From NCBI GenBank assembly GCA_943787575.1, contig CALSMY010000004.1, positions 1 through 64,000 of the forward strand: DNA of 64,000 bases, read 5' to 3'. The position numbers and the translations under genes are program-made. The notes beneath the pieces are model-generated. The model had not been told where the DNA came from and ran no database searches. It saw only the letters and a list, made by a program, of their open reading frames with translations. Positions 35,912-45,654 of this stretch are shown one piece after another; positions within the stretch are counted from its first letter, which is position 1; every line of letters starts with the position of its first letter. The DNA comes from an uncultured Opitutales bacterium. Lineage in GTDB: Bacteria; Verrucomicrobiota; Verrucomicrobiia; Opitutales; Seribacteraceae.

Positions 35912-36820
35912 ATGAAAACGATATTTTCGTCTAAATTTCTACCGTTCTTTCTGGCAATCCCATTTGTTGGGTTATTCTTTGTTATACGTTCCCTGCCGGT
36001 GGAGCCATGTGATTTCTTGCACGAAGAAACTTACAACCTTGAAGGTGAGCTCGATTATTGTGGCCCTGGAGATGCGGGTTTTGTTGATTTATCTATCCGT
36101 AGATGGCCCATGAGCTTGGATTTCCGGGCTCTTGATCCCTTGGAAGTTGGAAAGCCATGTCGGTTCGAAATGAATATCAAGCAAGCGGATGGGTCTCCCC
36201 TGGCTGCTGCTGATGTTGCTTTAAGCCATACCCGTAAGATTCACCTTCTCGCAATCGACCCCAGCCTGCAGGATTACCAACATCTTCATCCAGAAGCGGA
36301 TCCATTGTTTAAGGGAATATGGCGCTTTACGCTTACACCCCAAAAAGCAGGAATTTATCAAGTTTTTCTCGACCTTATCCCTATACGGAGTCCCCGCCGA
36401 GTGTTACTAGGAACCAGTTTCAAGGTGTCAGGGAAACCCGAAGATCCATACCTTGAAGAGGGTAACACTTTGGTTTCCCAAAAAAACCGGACTTTCAAAA
36501 TTAAACGATTAGAAAATGAAGGGCCTGGCTCGGAAATAATGATCCAATTTACTGCAGTCAATGAACAGGGAGATGATCTTCCGCTTCGACCTGTTATGGG
36601 AGCCTTTGCTCACATGGTTGCCTTTGAAACAAACCTCAAAGGTTTTGCTCACCTTCACCCCTTAGAATATGAACCTCCTAAATCGGGCGATGATGCCCGG
36701 TCTGGTCCCTTGACTTTTAGTTTTAAATCTCCCGACTCCGGAATTTATCGTTTATGGGCTCAGGTAAAAGTGGGAGATGATAAGGAAGAATGTTTTCTCC
36801 CTTTTGATTTAAAGATTTAA
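35912..36820 (+). CDS. periplasmic protein with two His-x-His repeats, possible copper handling
   Basis: A 302-residue protein anchored or exported by an N-terminal hydrophobic segment (FLPFFLAIPFVGLFFVI). Two similar beta-rich repeats follow. The first has ALSHTRKIHLLAIDPSLQDY, YQHLHPEAD and FTLTPQKAGIYQVFLDL. The second has FAHMVAFETNLKGFAHLHPL, FSFKSPDSGIYRLWAQV and a Cys near the end. Both carry an (H/Y)xHLHP motif that could bind copper. I do not recognise a named family. It begins 10 nt after the SCO gene (ATG 35912, preferred over TTG 35891, which overlaps it), so the two are co-transcribed and a metal-delivery or oxidase-assembly role is plausible. Confidence 0.6.
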   Translation: MKTIFSSKFLPFFLAIPFVGLFFVIRSLPVEPCDFLHEETYNLEGELDYCGPGDAGFVDLSIRRWPMSLDFRALDPLEVGKPCRFEMNIKQADGSPLAAADVALSHTRKIHLLAIDPSLQDYQHLHPEADPLFKGIWRFTLTPQKAGIYQVFLDLIPIRSPRRVLLGTSFKVSGKPEDPYLEEGNTLVSQKNRTFKIKRLENEGPGSEIMIQFTAVNEQGDDLPLRPVMGAFAHMVAFETNLKGFAHLHPLEYEPPKSGDDARSGPLTFSFKSPDSGIYRLWAQVKVGDDKEECFLPFDLKI

Positions 36821-37142
36821 TTATTTTGCAATCCTCTTACCGGGTGGATTGGACCTCGATTTGATCTGTCTATTGGGTTCCCATAGGACAATAATGTGTC
36901 CTTACTGGTCCTGATTGTTTGTTCACTCCCCCTGTAAGCGTCCCTGAATATCAAAAGGAACTTACTTAAATGGTAACTTAAAAGGTTGGATGATCCTTAC
37001 GAAAGATCCGATATTGGAAGTGTTTAACAAGCGAGAAGCTTGAGGTTTTTTTATTTCTTATGTTTGAAAATTAGAAGAGGAACCGGACTGGTGGAGAAAG
37101 AATCAAAAAAGGAAAAAGTACACCGATTATAAATTATCAATA
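36821..37142. other. 322-nt intergenic region with a weak terminator-like hairpin
   Basis: No convincing gene is seen. CAAGC-GAGAA-GCTTG (37028-37042) is followed by AGG and seven T, a weak plus-strand terminator for the SCO-downstream gene. The rest shows no tRNA, repeat or conserved motif. folA ends at 37143 on the minus strand. Confidence 0.4.
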
Positions 37143-37622
37143 TTAATTGGATCGTATCCATCTGCGGAGTAAAAAATCGTCGTTGTCGTCCAAGGTTTCA
37201 ACGGGATTAAAACTTTTTTTAAATTCCGGAAAAAAAGCATCTCCATCTGGAACTTTTTGATGAACTTCCGTGAGGTAAAGTTCGTGACAAAGAGGCAGGG
37301 CAAGCGAGTAGATTTCTCCACCACCTATGATAAAAATAGTCTGATCCGGTTGCTTATTTTCGAGAATATCTTCTATGGATCTGAATATTCTCATCCCATC
37401 TTCTTGGGACGCGGTACGACTGAGCACCCAATTTTGCCTGCCGGGAAGAGCACCTGGTAAAGATTCCCAAGTTTTTCTCCCCATCACGAGGGTGTGCCCG
37501 AGGGTAATTTTTTTGAACCATTTTAGGTCGCCAGGTAACCGCCAGGGTAAGTCACCCGCTCGGCCAATAACTCCGTCTTCGGAGACTGCGACAATCGCTT
37601 TGCAGGGGCAAGAATTGTTCAC
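37143..37622 (-). CDS. folA: dihydrofolate reductase
   Basis: A 159-residue enzyme that reduces dihydrofolate to tetrahydrofolate with [25 protein letters not shown] holds the substrate-binding acid/Trp region ([13 protein letters not shown]). The cofactor-binding [20 protein letters not shown] and [14 protein letters not shown] are standard. Length is typical. GTG start at 37622. The start overlaps the stop of thyA by 4 nt (GTGA), so it is translationally coupled to the enzyme that produces dihydrofolate. Confidence 0.95.
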   Translation of the reverse strand: MNNSCPCKAIVAVSEDGVIGRAGDLPWRLPGDLKWFKKITLGHTLVMGRKTWESLPGALPGRQNWVLSRTASQEDGMRIFRSIEDILENKQPDQTIFIIGGGEIYSLALPLCHELYLTEVHQKVPDGDAFFPEFKKSFNPVETLDDNDDFLLRRWIRSN

Positions 37623-38416
37623 ACTGCTATAGGTGCCTTGATGGCAGGGTGGGGGTCATAATCAACAAGCTCAAAATCTTCGAAACGAAAGTCAGTAATT
37701 TCTTTTTGATTCCCATGAATGAGCATTGTGGGCTTTGCTCGCGGTTCCCTGGAGAGTTGAAGTTCTGCTTGTTCGCGGTGGTTTGAATAAAGGTGGAGAT
37801 CTCCGAATGTATGCACAAATTCATGAGCCTGCAAATTGCAGATCTTGGCGATCATCATGGTCAACAAGGCATAGGATGCGATATTGAATGGAACCCCTAG
37901 GAAAAGATCGGCACTTCGTTGATAAAGTTGACAACTTAATTTTCCCTCAGCGACATAAAATTGAAAAAGAGCATGACAGGGTGGGAGAGCCATTAAGTGA
38001 AGCTCTCCCGGGTTCCAAGCACAAACGAGGTGTCTGCGACTGTCAGGATTTGTTCGGATGGCATGGATAACTTCCTGGATTTGATTAACAGAGCCGTTGC
38101 CATCGGATTTTTTCCAGTCAGTCCACTGGGCACCATAAACCCGTCCAAGATCCCCATTTTCATCAGCCCATTCATTCCAAATGGATACCTTGTTGTCTTG
38201 TAAGTATTTTACATTGGTATCCCCATTTAAAAACCATAGCAGTTCATGGATAATGGATCGCAAATGAAGTTTTTTGGTGGTTAGCAGGGGAAAGCCATCG
38301 TGTAGAGAAAACCTGGCTTGTTCCCCAAATACCGACCATGTGCCAGTGCCCGTGCGATCATCTCGGTAGGTGCCTTGATCGATTAATCGTTGGAGCATGG
38401 AAAGGTAAGTCTTCAT
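37619..38416 (-). CDS. thyA: thymidylate synthase
   Basis: A 265-residue ThyA, normal length, converting dUMP to dTMP with methylenetetrahydrofolate. It has [20 protein letters not shown] with the phosphate-binding Arg, [19 protein letters not shown], the nucleophile in [34 protein letters not shown] and [10 protein letters not shown]. It is followed directly by folA, forming a thyA-folA unit. The start is ATG 38416. A divergent unknown gene begins 57 nt away. Confidence 0.97.
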   Translation of the reverse strand: MKTYLSMLQRLIDQGTYRDDRTGTGTWSVFGEQARFSLHDGFPLLTTKKLHLRSIIHELLWFLNGDTNVKYLQDNKVSIWNEWADENGDLGRVYGAQWTDWKKSDGNGSVNQIQEVIHAIRTNPDSRRHLVCAWNPGELHLMALPPCHALFQFYVAEGKLSCQLYQRSADLFLGVPFNIASYALLTMMIAKICNLQAHEFVHTFGDLHLYSNHREQAELQLSREPRAKPTMLIHGNQKEITDFRFEDFELVDYDPHPAIKAPIAV

Positions 38417-38473
38417 TGGTGGGTAGGGAACATTCTTGATTGTGAAGGGAGGGACACGTATATTTTTATATTC

Positions 38474-39301
38474 ATGAGCGTTTGTGGAATGTCGAGTTTA
38501 TCTGTTTTAATCGGCTTTTTGATGATCTTTGGAAGTGTCAAAATGCACGGCCAACAGAAAGCAAATGACTTCACGAAACGTGTCGGAGGTTTTGATGGCA
38601 AAATGAGCACCCTGAATGGACGATCATCAAAATTCAACCGTATGAATCCGCACTCAAGCAGGCGCATATCGATTGAAGAATGGCCTGCTCACTTTTCTCC
38701 CTTTGGAGGCAAGCGTTTTCCAATGGGCAATGCTAACCTATGGGGGAGTGAACGAGTGCCAACTACTCGCATTGAAATTAAAACTCCTTTGAATGATCAA
38801 ATTGCTGATGAAAGTTCTGAGCGAGCAAGCAATCAAAACTTAAGCAAAAAAGCTCCCGCTGCTAACGCAGTGGAATTTCGAGATGCTTATTATGCTCGTT
38901 TAAATGATCGCGTGGATGACTGGATGGAAAAAGTGAATAATATGTCATTGCAGGATATTAACCGTTATCAGTTTAGGCGGGACCGTCCGAGTAAGCCCGG
39001 CTTTCCCGTTCAAAGAGCAGGAGGAGGAACTTCTGAAGATTCTAACCGAGAAGCACTCTTTCAAGGAAGTGGGTTGCCTGAGAATAACCAAATTAGTTTA
39101 CCTCAAGGAAATAAAGAGTATTGGATGGGACCAAGAAAAGTTAAATCTTCGTCTGCCTCAAGTACATCGAATGTGGGCAGTCAAAAGAAAACCTTTTCGA
39201 ACCCAATGAAGTCCAACAAGCCTGTAAAAAACTTCAAGACAAACTCAAAGCCTATCCTCGGTCCCAAAACTATTCGAGTGCAAGTGGGCAAGCCCGAGTG
39301 A
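38474..39301 (+). CDS. basic secreted or anchored protein of unknown function
   Basis: A 275-residue protein. The N-terminus ([21 protein letters not shown]) is signal-peptide-like, with cleavage possible after GQQ. The rest is rich in Lys, Arg, Ser, Asn and Pro, with little predicted hydrophobic core. [20 protein letters not shown] may be a short helix. The C-terminal third ([19 protein letters not shown] and on) looks disordered. No family recognised. ATG 38474 is chosen because longer starts overlap the divergent thyA. tRNA-Val lies 57 nt downstream. Confidence 0.55.
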   Translation: MSVCGMSSLSVLIGFLMIFGSVKMHGQQKANDFTKRVGGFDGKMSTLNGRSSKFNRMNPHSSRRISIEEWPAHFSPFGGKRFPMGNANLWGSERVPTTRIEIKTPLNDQIADESSERASNQNLSKKAPAANAVEFRDAYYARLNDRVDDWMEKVNNMSLQDINRYQFRRDRPSKPGFPVQRAGGGTSEDSNREALFQGSGLPENNQISLPQGNKEYWMGPRKVKSSSASSTSNVGSQKKTFSNPMKSNKPVKNFKTNSKPILGPKTIRVQVGKPE

Positions 39302-39358
39302 TTCACGCTTGCCACTATTGGTGGGATTATTACTATTCCACCTTTAAATTTATTTCAT

Positions 39359-39435
39359 GGACGGCTAGCTCAGTTGGTTAGAGCGACTGGTTTACACCCA
39401 GTAGGTCACAGGTTCGAATCCTGTGCCGTCCACCA
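39359..39435 (+). tRNA. tRNA-Val (UAC)
   Basis: A full cloverleaf: acceptor GGACGGC with GCCGTCC, D-arm GCTC/GAGC, anticodon stem ACTGG/CCAGT around loop TTTACAC (anticodon TAC, valine GUA codons), T-arm ACAGG-TTCGAAT-CCTGT, discriminator A and encoded CCA. It ends 24 nt before ilvN, with no terminator between them, so co-transcription with the valine biosynthesis genes is likely. Confidence 0.97.
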
Positions 39436-39459
39436 TTCACCTATTTGTAAACTACTCCC

Positions 39460-39945
39460 ATGCACCACATCATTTCCGTTTTAGTCGAAAATAAATTTGG
39501 TGTCCTCGCTCGAATAGCCGGACTTTTTAGTGGGCGTGGATTTAACATTGATACTTTAAATGTAGCACCCACTCATCTTGATGGACGTTCACGGATTACC
39601 GCCACACTTAACGGAGACGAGAAAGCTCTGGATCAATGCATCAAACAGTTAGACAAACTTGTAGATGTAATTGCTGTGGAAAACTACCATGGCGAAGAAG
39701 CAGTTGGTCGTGAACTGGTTTTACTCAAAGTCGATGCTGATTCTAAAACTCGCTCTGAAATTACCCAAATTTGTGATGTATTCCGGGGTAAAATTATAGA
39801 TGTATCCCCAACTAACCTCATCATAGAGGTCACCGGTAACAAAAATAAAATAAAAGCTTTTCTCGATTTACTCGAATCCTTTGGCGTATCCGAACTTGCC
39901 CGCACGGGTGTGGTTTCCTTGCGCCGTGGAGCGAGTGTAAACTAA
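39460..39945 (+). CDS. ilvN: acetolactate synthase small (regulatory) subunit
   Basis: A 161-residue regulatory subunit that confers valine feedback inhibition on acetolactate synthase. It has an N-terminal ACT domain (IISVLVENKFGVLARIAGLF, GRGFNIDTLNVAPT) and a C-terminal domain with LVLLKVDADSKTRSEITQI and FLDLLESFGVSELARTGVVS. Length is typical. The catalytic subunit gene ilvB is not adjacent, which is unusual, as the two are often paired. It lies 24 nt after tRNA-Val and 44 nt before ilvC. Confidence 0.95.
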   Translation: MHHIISVLVENKFGVLARIAGLFSGRGFNIDTLNVAPTHLDGRSRITATLNGDEKALDQCIKQLDKLVDVIAVENYHGEEAVGRELVLLKVDADSKTRSEITQICDVFRGKIIDVSPTNLIIEVTGNKNKIKAFLDLLESFGVSELARTGVVSLRRGASVN

Positions 39946-39989
39946 TCCATTTTATCTGGAAATCAACTAATCAAGTAACCCACTAGCAA

Positions 39990-41018
39990 ATGCCAGCGAA
40001 AGTATACACGCACAAAGAAGCGAAAATTACTCCCCTTAAAAAGAAAACGCTCGCCGTCATCGGGTACGGCTCACAAGGACATGCCCATGCCCTCAATCTA
40101 AAGGACAGTGGATTGAATGTCATCATTGGATTATACAAAGGAAGTAAATCCATCCGTGTGGCCAAACGTCATGGCTTTGAAGTGTTTCAAGTTGCTGAGG
40201 CTGTACAAAAGGCAGATGTCATTATGATAGGTGTGCCTGATATGAAGCAGGCTGAGGTCTACGAGTCCGAAATTAAACCTAACCTTTCCAAGGGTAAGAC
40301 ACTTCTATTCACTCACGGCTTTGCCGTTCATTTTGGTTTAATTAAACCTCCCCGCGGAGTCAGTGTGATCATGGTCGCCCCCAAAGGACCTGGTCATTTA
40401 GTACGCTCGCAATTTAAGGAAGGCAAGGGCGTACCCGCTCTAATTGCCGTACTTAAAGGTTCATCCAAAGATTCCAAGAAAGTTGCTCTTTCTTGGGCAG
40501 CTGGTGTTGGAGGTGCGAGAGCAGGCATTTTAGAAACTACCTTTAAGGAAGAAACTGAAACTGATTTATTTGGCGAACAAGCGGTTCTTTGTGGTGGGGC
40601 ATCTGCCCTGGTTCAAGCCGGCTTTGAAACCTTAGTTGAAGCAGGTTATGCACCTGAAATGGCTTATTTCGAATGTTTGCACGAGTTAAAATTGATTGTT
40701 GATTTAATGATTGAATCGGGAATTGCCGGCATGAGGTTTTCGGTATCTGAAACCGCAAAGTATGGTGATATTACCCGCGGACCTCGGGTCATTAATGCAA
40801 ATGTCAAGCGCTCGATGAAGACAATTCTCAAAGAAATTCAAAGCGGTAAATTTGCCAAAGATTGGATTAAGGAACACCAAGCAGGGTTGCCAAATTACAA
40901 CAAGCTTTTGGAAGATGGTGAAAAGCATCCTATCGAAGTTACTGGTAGAAGCTTAAGAGCTGTTATGCCTTGGATACCTAAGAAAAACATCAAGGGTGCA
41001 CAAGCATCCTATTCCTAA
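39990..41018 (+). CDS. ilvC: ketol-acid reductoisomerase
   Basis: A 342-residue class I KARI of the valine/isoleucine pathway. The nucleotide loop is [19 protein letters not shown], and GLYKGSKS follows as the cofactor-specificity loop. [19 protein letters not shown] and [12 protein letters not shown] carry metal-binding residues. [20 protein letters not shown] and EYGD-like [13 protein letters not shown] are C-terminal landmarks. Length is typical of class I. It follows ilvN and precedes hemC by 78 nt. Confidence 0.96.
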   Translation: MPAKVYTHKEAKITPLKKKTLAVIGYGSQGHAHALNLKDSGLNVIIGLYKGSKSIRVAKRHGFEVFQVAEAVQKADVIMIGVPDMKQAEVYESEIKPNLSKGKTLLFTHGFAVHFGLIKPPRGVSVIMVAPKGPGHLVRSQFKEGKGVPALIAVLKGSSKDSKKVALSWAAGVGGARAGILETTFKEETETDLFGEQAVLCGGASALVQAGFETLVEAGYAPEMAYFECLHELKLIVDLMIESGIAGMRFSVSETAKYGDITRGPRVINANVKRSMKTILKEIQSGKFAKDWIKEHQAGLPNYNKLLEDGEKHPIEVTGRSLRAVMPWIPKKNIKGAQASYS

Positions 41019-41096
41019 TTCCAGCAAGTCATTCGTCGGGTTGAAGAAATATATCCGGCCGAGGGTATTGCGTTTGGCTCTCCTCAGCTGTAATCG

Positions 41097-41951
41097 GTGA
41101 GCAAACCTTTGGTATTGGCAACCCGCCGAAGTCCCTTGGCGTTGTGCCAAGCTAAACAGGTTGCGACTTGTCTATCCGAATCTCTCTCGCGGGAGGTTGA
41201 ACTTTTACCAATGGTAACCACGGGAGACAAACAAACTGATTGGTCCTTGGAAAAATCCGGCGGGAAGGGCTTGTTTACAAAAGAGCTTGAACTTGCTTTG
41301 CTCGATGGCCGAGCCGATCTTGCAGTCCATAGTGCTAAGGATATGCCCACGGAAATGCCGCAAGGTTTGGAATTGGCTGCTTTTCTTAAGCGGGAAGATC
41401 CGAGCGATGTTTTGGTATTTAAAGAGGATTGTCCTGAGCCAAGATCCATAGCCTCGGGAAGTCCGAGAAGAAGAGCTCAGGGAACTCTTATGTTTCCAAA
41501 AGCGAAGTGGATGGAATTAAGAGGGAATGTAGAAACGCGTCTGCAGAAAATTTCTCATGGTCGTGATGCAGATGCGAGTCTTCTGGCAGCGGCGGGATTG
41601 AATCGTTTGGGCATTCGTGAGTTCCCTGGTTTGTCCTTTAGAAGTTTAAAATTAGAAGAGATGGTTCCGGCTCCGGGTCAAGGAGCGATTGCTCTACAAA
41701 CTCGTTCTGAAGATGCTCAGTATTTTAATCAAGTTAGCGATGAATTAACTGAAAGAGCGGTCAAAATTGAGAGAGCCGTATTGGTAGCTCTAGGCGGTGG
41801 TTGCCAAGTTGCATTGGGAGCTCATTACTCTGCAACGAGCGACCAACTTGCCTTTTTTCATGAGAATTGTGGGATCAAAAGTTTGAAGATTGCCGGAAGG
41901 GAAGAATCGGATTGGATGAAACAAGTCATAGAATGGACAAAAATCAACTAA
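41097..41951 (+). CDS. hemC: porphobilinogen deaminase (hydroxymethylbilane synthase)
   Basis: A 284-residue enzyme that polymerises four porphobilinogens. LATRRSPLALCQAKQVA opens domain 1. VTTGDKQTD and GKGLFTKELELALLDGRADL follow, then the hallmark AVHSAKDMPTEMPQGL. SPRRRAQ and LRGNVETRLQKI carry conserved arginines. VALGGGCQVALGAH holds the Cys that binds the dipyrromethane cofactor. It is slightly short at the C-terminus compared with about 310. GTG start at 41097. Its last 19 nt overlap the start of cobA-hemD, so the two are coupled. Confidence 0.94.
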   Translation: MSKPLVLATRRSPLALCQAKQVATCLSESLSREVELLPMVTTGDKQTDWSLEKSGGKGLFTKELELALLDGRADLAVHSAKDMPTEMPQGLELAAFLKREDPSDVLVFKEDCPEPRSIASGSPRRRAQGTLMFPKAKWMELRGNVETRLQKISHGRDADASLLAAAGLNRLGIREFPGLSFRSLKLEEMVPAPGQGAIALQTRSEDAQYFNQVSDELTERAVKIERAVLVALGGGCQVALGAHYSATSDQLAFFHENCGIKSLKIAGREESDWMKQVIEWTKIN

Positions 41952-43480
41952 GCGAAGGCATTGTTTACCTAGTGGGAGCAGGTCCTGGAGACCCCGGCTT
42001 ACTTACATTACGGGCTCGTTCCCTAATCGAGGGATGTGATGTCTTGGTATATGATCATTTGGCAAATCGGAAACTTCACAACTGGGCATCGGCAGAATGT
42101 GAACGAATCGATGTGGGGAAAAGTCCGGGGCGTCACACCATGGAGCAATCTGAGATTGGGAAAATACTTGTGGCCAAGGCACAAAATGGATTGAAGGTTG
42201 TGCGTTTAAAGGGAGGAGATCCTTTTGTCTTTGGTCGATGTGCGGAGGAGATGCTTGCCTTGGATGAAGCCGATGTGTCTTATGAGGTAGTACCCGGTGT
42301 TACGGCTGCTTTGGCTTGTGCTGCATATGCGGGCATTCCTTTATCTCACCGGGATTTTGGTTCCTCCATTTCTTTTCTAACTGGTCATGAGGATGTGGCT
42401 AAGGAATCCTTGCGTGTTGATTTTGCAAAGTTTGCTGAAGTCGGGGGTACGCTTTGTATTTACATGGGGATGAGCAAGCTTGAAGAGATCGTAGAAAAAT
42501 TGCTCGTTGGTGGATTATCCAAAGATCGGCCGGCCGCAGTGGTCTCCCAAGGCACCTTGCCTGGCCAAAGAAAAATCCTTGCTCCCCTCGGGGAACTGGT
42601 TGAGCAAGCTAGGGAGGGCGACCTAGGCGCTCCTGCTATTATATTTGTGGGGAATTCAATCGGCCTGGCTCGTTCTTCAACTTGGTTTGAACGGGCACCT
42701 TTATTTGGGCGTCGATTCGCACTTACGAGGGCGAGCGGTCAGAAAAGCAAAATGCGATCCCGACTGGAAGCACTCGGAGCAGAAGTGATTGATTTACCTT
42801 TAATCAAAATCGAACCAGCAGAGGATCGAAAGCTTGTCGCCGAGGTGTTTGCCGGTATTGCCACTTATGAATGGGTAGTTTTTACAAGTGCCAATGGGGC
42901 CAAGGCCTTTATGGAAATTTTCTTTCGTGCCTATTCAGATATTCGAAGTTTTGGACCCATGCGAATTGCCTGTGTCGGAGAATCTACAGCCGAGGTTTTA
43001 CAAGCCTATCAACTTAATGTTGAACTTATTGCCCAGGATTCTACTGCTGAAGGATTGGCCAAAGAATTGATTGACACCGATAGTTTAGATAGTGCCAATG
43101 TATTGGTCATCACCGGTAATCGGAATCGGGAAATTTTGGTGGATGTTCTGGAGGGAGTTGGTCGGGCAATTGTCGATACCTTGCCTGTATACCAGACCGA
43201 TTTTGCAGATGTTCTTGAAGCTGCTGATCTTGGTACATTTCTTAAAGACGGTGCAGACGCCATTATTTTCACCAGTTCTTCTACCGCTCTTTCCTATGTT
43301 GAACAATCGGATGACTTAATTTTTCAGGAAGGTGCTCGAAAGCCCATTCTTTGCAGCTTTGGACCGCAAACCTCGAAGACATTACAGGAAAACGATTTAA
43401 AGATAGATTTGGAAGCATCTCATCCGAGCACCGATGGTTTGATTGATGCTTTAGTAGAGCATTTTTCTGCGTCTGGATGA
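41933..43480 (+). CDS. cobA-hemD: uroporphyrinogen-III methyltransferase / uroporphyrinogen-III synthase fusion
   Basis: A 515-residue bifunctional protein. The N-terminal half (about 1-245) is an SAM-dependent uroporphyrinogen-III methyltransferase: VYLVGAGPGDPGLLTLRA, DVGKSPGRH, VRLKGGDPFVFGR, YEVVPGVTAALACAAYAGIP, YMGMSKL. The C-terminal half (about 260-515) is a HemD-type synthase: ALTRASGQKSKMRSRLEALG, VVFTSANGAKAF, CVGESTAEVL, VLVITGNRNREILVDVL, IIFTSSSTALSYVE. Together with HemC it links porphobilinogen to uroporphyrinogen-III and on to precorrin-2 or sirohaem. Start ATG 41933 (MDKNQLSEG). It overlaps hemC by 19 nt and trpF by 4 nt. Confidence 0.93.
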   Translation: MDKNQLSEGIVYLVGAGPGDPGLLTLRARSLIEGCDVLVYDHLANRKLHNWASAECERIDVGKSPGRHTMEQSEIGKILVAKAQNGLKVVRLKGGDPFVFGRCAEEMLALDEADVSYEVVPGVTAALACAAYAGIPLSHRDFGSSISFLTGHEDVAKESLRVDFAKFAEVGGTLCIYMGMSKLEEIVEKLLVGGLSKDRPAAVVSQGTLPGQRKILAPLGELVEQAREGDLGAPAIIFVGNSIGLARSSTWFERAPLFGRRFALTRASGQKSKMRSRLEALGAEVIDLPLIKIEPAEDRKLVAEVFAGIATYEWVVFTSANGAKAFMEIFFRAYSDIRSFGPMRIACVGESTAEVLQAYQLNVELIAQDSTAEGLAKELIDTDSLDSANVLVITGNRNREILVDVLEGVGRAIVDTLPVYQTDFADVLEAADLGTFLKDGADAIIFTSSSTALSYVEQSDDLIFQEGARKPILCSFGPQTSKTLQENDLKIDLEASHPSTDGLIDALVEHFSASG

Positions 43481-44127
43481 GACCAAAAATAGTTAAGGTC
43501 TGCGGGATTACCCGATCTGAAGATATTCGGATATGTCAGGATGCCGGAACGGACGCCCTTGGCTTTATTTTTCACCCGGCATCTCCAAGGAACCTTTCTA
43601 TCGAACAGTACGAACGGTTGATTGCCGAAATAAATTTTGAGAATACTTGTAAAGTCGCAGTCGCGGTAACCCCGGATATGTCCCGGGTTCGCCAATTTAT
43701 GGAAGCCGGTTTTAATAAGTTTCAGTTCCATTTTCCCAGTGGGTTTTCTCTAGATAAGATTGCTGAGTGGTCCGGATTGGTCGGGCCTGCCAACCTATGG
43801 CTTGCTCCACGCCTGAGTGCGGTCGATAAATTTTGCCTGGAATACTTAAGCTTTGCCCAGTCCATCCTTGTGGACGCTTATGCAATTGATGCTTATGGAG
43901 GAACCGGGAAGCAAGCCGATTGGGGAAGATTTAAAAGCTTAAGGGTTGAACATCCCGGACATCAGTGGATTTTGGCCGGGGGACTTGGACCGGATACTTT
44001 GAAGGAAGCGATCCGCCAGGCCGAGCCAGATGGAATTGATTTGAACAGTGGTTTGGAGAGCAGTCCGGGAATTAAGGATGCAGCAAAAATAAAGGCTGTA
44101 TTTAATCTGCTTTCCGAAAAAGCTTAA
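43477..44127 (+). CDS. trpF: phosphoribosylanthranilate isomerase
   Basis: A 216-residue TIM-barrel enzyme of tryptophan synthesis. KVCGITRSEDIRICQDAGTD holds the catalytic Cys. LGFIFHPASPRNLS follows, FQFHFP replaces the usual QLHG-type strand, VDAYAIDAYGGTGKQADW holds the catalytic Asp region, and WILAGGLGPDTLKEAI with GIDLNSGLESSPGIKD forms the phosphate site. The start ATG overlaps the cobA-hemD stop (ATGA). No other trp genes are near. It ends 12 nt before the stop of convergent ffh. Confidence 0.92.
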   Translation: MRPKIVKVCGITRSEDIRICQDAGTDALGFIFHPASPRNLSIEQYERLIAEINFENTCKVAVAVTPDMSRVRQFMEAGFNKFQFHFPSGFSLDKIAEWSGLVGPANLWLAPRLSAVDKFCLEYLSFAQSILVDAYAIDAYGGTGKQADWGRFKSLRVEHPGHQWILAGGLGPDTLKEAIRQAEPDGIDLNSGLESSPGIKDAAKIKAVFNLLSEKA

Positions 44128-44139
44128 CTCACATAGGTC

Positions 44140-45528
44140 CTATTTAAATTGCTTGGCGAGTTTGGCTAATTGTTTTGGGTCCATCCCATCAAGGTCGGGC
44201 AAGCCACCACCACCTCCACCACCAAAGGCATTCATTAATTGTTTCATCTTTCCGCCTTTCATTTTTCTCATCATTTTTTGCATCTGGGAAAATTGTTTAA
44301 TTAATAAATTAACATCACGGATTTGAACACCCGCTCCATCGGCGATTCTTTTTCTCCGGGATCCGCCAATGATTCTTGGAAATCGCCGTTCTTGTTTGGT
44401 CATCGATAGAATAATGGCTTCGTGCCGACCGAGTGCTGCTTCTTCTTTGTCGCCTACTTGGACATTACCCATACCTGGAAGCATCTGTGCAATCGAACCC
44501 ATAGATCCGAGTTTTTTCATTTGCCTCATTTGGGTAAGGAAATCCTCAAAGTCGAATTCGGCTTTGAGCATTTTCTCTGCCATGCGGGCAGATTCTTCTT
44601 CGTCGAAATGTTCCTGTGCTTTTTCAACCAAAGATACAACATCTCCCATTCCTAGAATCCGGGAGGCCAACCGGTCTGGATGAAAAGCTTCAAATTCATC
44701 AATTTTCTCGCCTGTCCCCATGAATTTGATTGGAGCCCCAGTGACCTTCTTCATCGAGAGTGCGGCACCTCCCCGGGCATCTCCATCTATTTTGGTCAAA
44801 ATAATACCGCTCAATCCCAGGCGCTCGTGAAAAGTTTTGGCGACATTTACGGCTTCTTGTCCTAGGGCAGCGTCAGCAACTAAGAGAATTTCATGCGGAT
44901 CAATTTCTTTTTTCAGACGATCCAATTCGTCGACCAAATTATCGTCAATTTGCAAACGCCCAGCAGTATCAAAAATGACGAGGTCCGAACCATTGGATTT
45001 GGATTTTTCCCAGCCCGCTCGTGCAATGGCAGAAACATCCTTATTTTCCCTGTCTAGGTAACATGAAAAATTCTCTTGGTTGGCAAGAAACTCCAATTGA
45101 TCGATGGCAGCAGGTCGGTAAACATCACAAGCAACCAACATTGGTGTCCTGCCATCCTTGGCGAGATGTTTGGCTAGTTTTGCTGAGGTGGTAGTTTTTC
45201 CCGCTCCATGCAAGCCAACCATAAGCACGCGTAAAGGACGATCAGTAAGCAGGGCAGAATTCCCCTCTCCGAGCAATTTTACCAATTCATCGTTGATAAT
45301 TTTTACAACTTGTTGACCAGGTTCGACGGACTTTAAAACTTCCTGGCCTAAACAAGCACTCTTTACTTGATCCACAAATTCACGGGCTACCTTGAAGTGA
45401 ACATCAGCTGATAGAAGTGCTTTGCGTACTTCTGTTAGGGCATCGGAAATATTATCCTCTGACAGTTTACTTTTTCCACCAAGGGTTTTGAGGACCCCAC
45501 TTAATTTATCGGATAAGTTTTGAAACAT
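44140..45528 (-). CDS. ffh: signal recognition particle protein
   Basis: A 462-residue SRP GTPase that targets nascent membrane proteins. N domain [18 protein letters not shown], then the G domain with [19 protein letters not shown] (P-loop), [38 protein letters not shown] and [19 protein letters not shown]. The Met-rich M domain contains the RNA-binding helix-turn-helix and ends in a Gly run and [20 protein letters not shown] 45528 is chosen because it gives the canonical MFQNLSDKL start. Longer starts are atypical. It is divergent from serA. Confidence 0.97.
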   Translation of the reverse strand: MFQNLSDKLSGVLKTLGGKSKLSEDNISDALTEVRKALLSADVHFKVAREFVDQVKSACLGQEVLKSVEPGQQVVKIINDELVKLLGEGNSALLTDRPLRVLMVGLHGAGKTTTSAKLAKHLAKDGRTPMLVACDVYRPAAIDQLEFLANQENFSCYLDRENKDVSAIARAGWEKSKSNGSDLVIFDTAGRLQIDDNLVDELDRLKKEIDPHEILLVADAALGQEAVNVAKTFHERLGLSGIILTKIDGDARGGAALSMKKVTGAPIKFMGTGEKIDEFEAFHPDRLASRILGMGDVVSLVEKAQEHFDEEESARMAEKMLKAEFDFEDFLTQMRQMKKLGSMGSIAQMLPGMGNVQVGDKEEAALGRHEAIILSMTKQERRFPRIIGGSRRKRIADGAGVQIRDVNLLIKQFSQMQKMMRKMKGGKMKQLMNAFGGGGGGGLPDLDGMDPKQLAKLAKQFK

Positions 45529-45654
45529 ATCAAAATACAATGTCATTGAGGGCTGGATGGGGAAAGCCAGAAATCTTCTGGGTGGCTTTACTCGTTGCCA
45601 AAAGCAGGATTTAAAGTAAGGTATATCTTTCTCTCCCAATACCTTTCAGCACCT

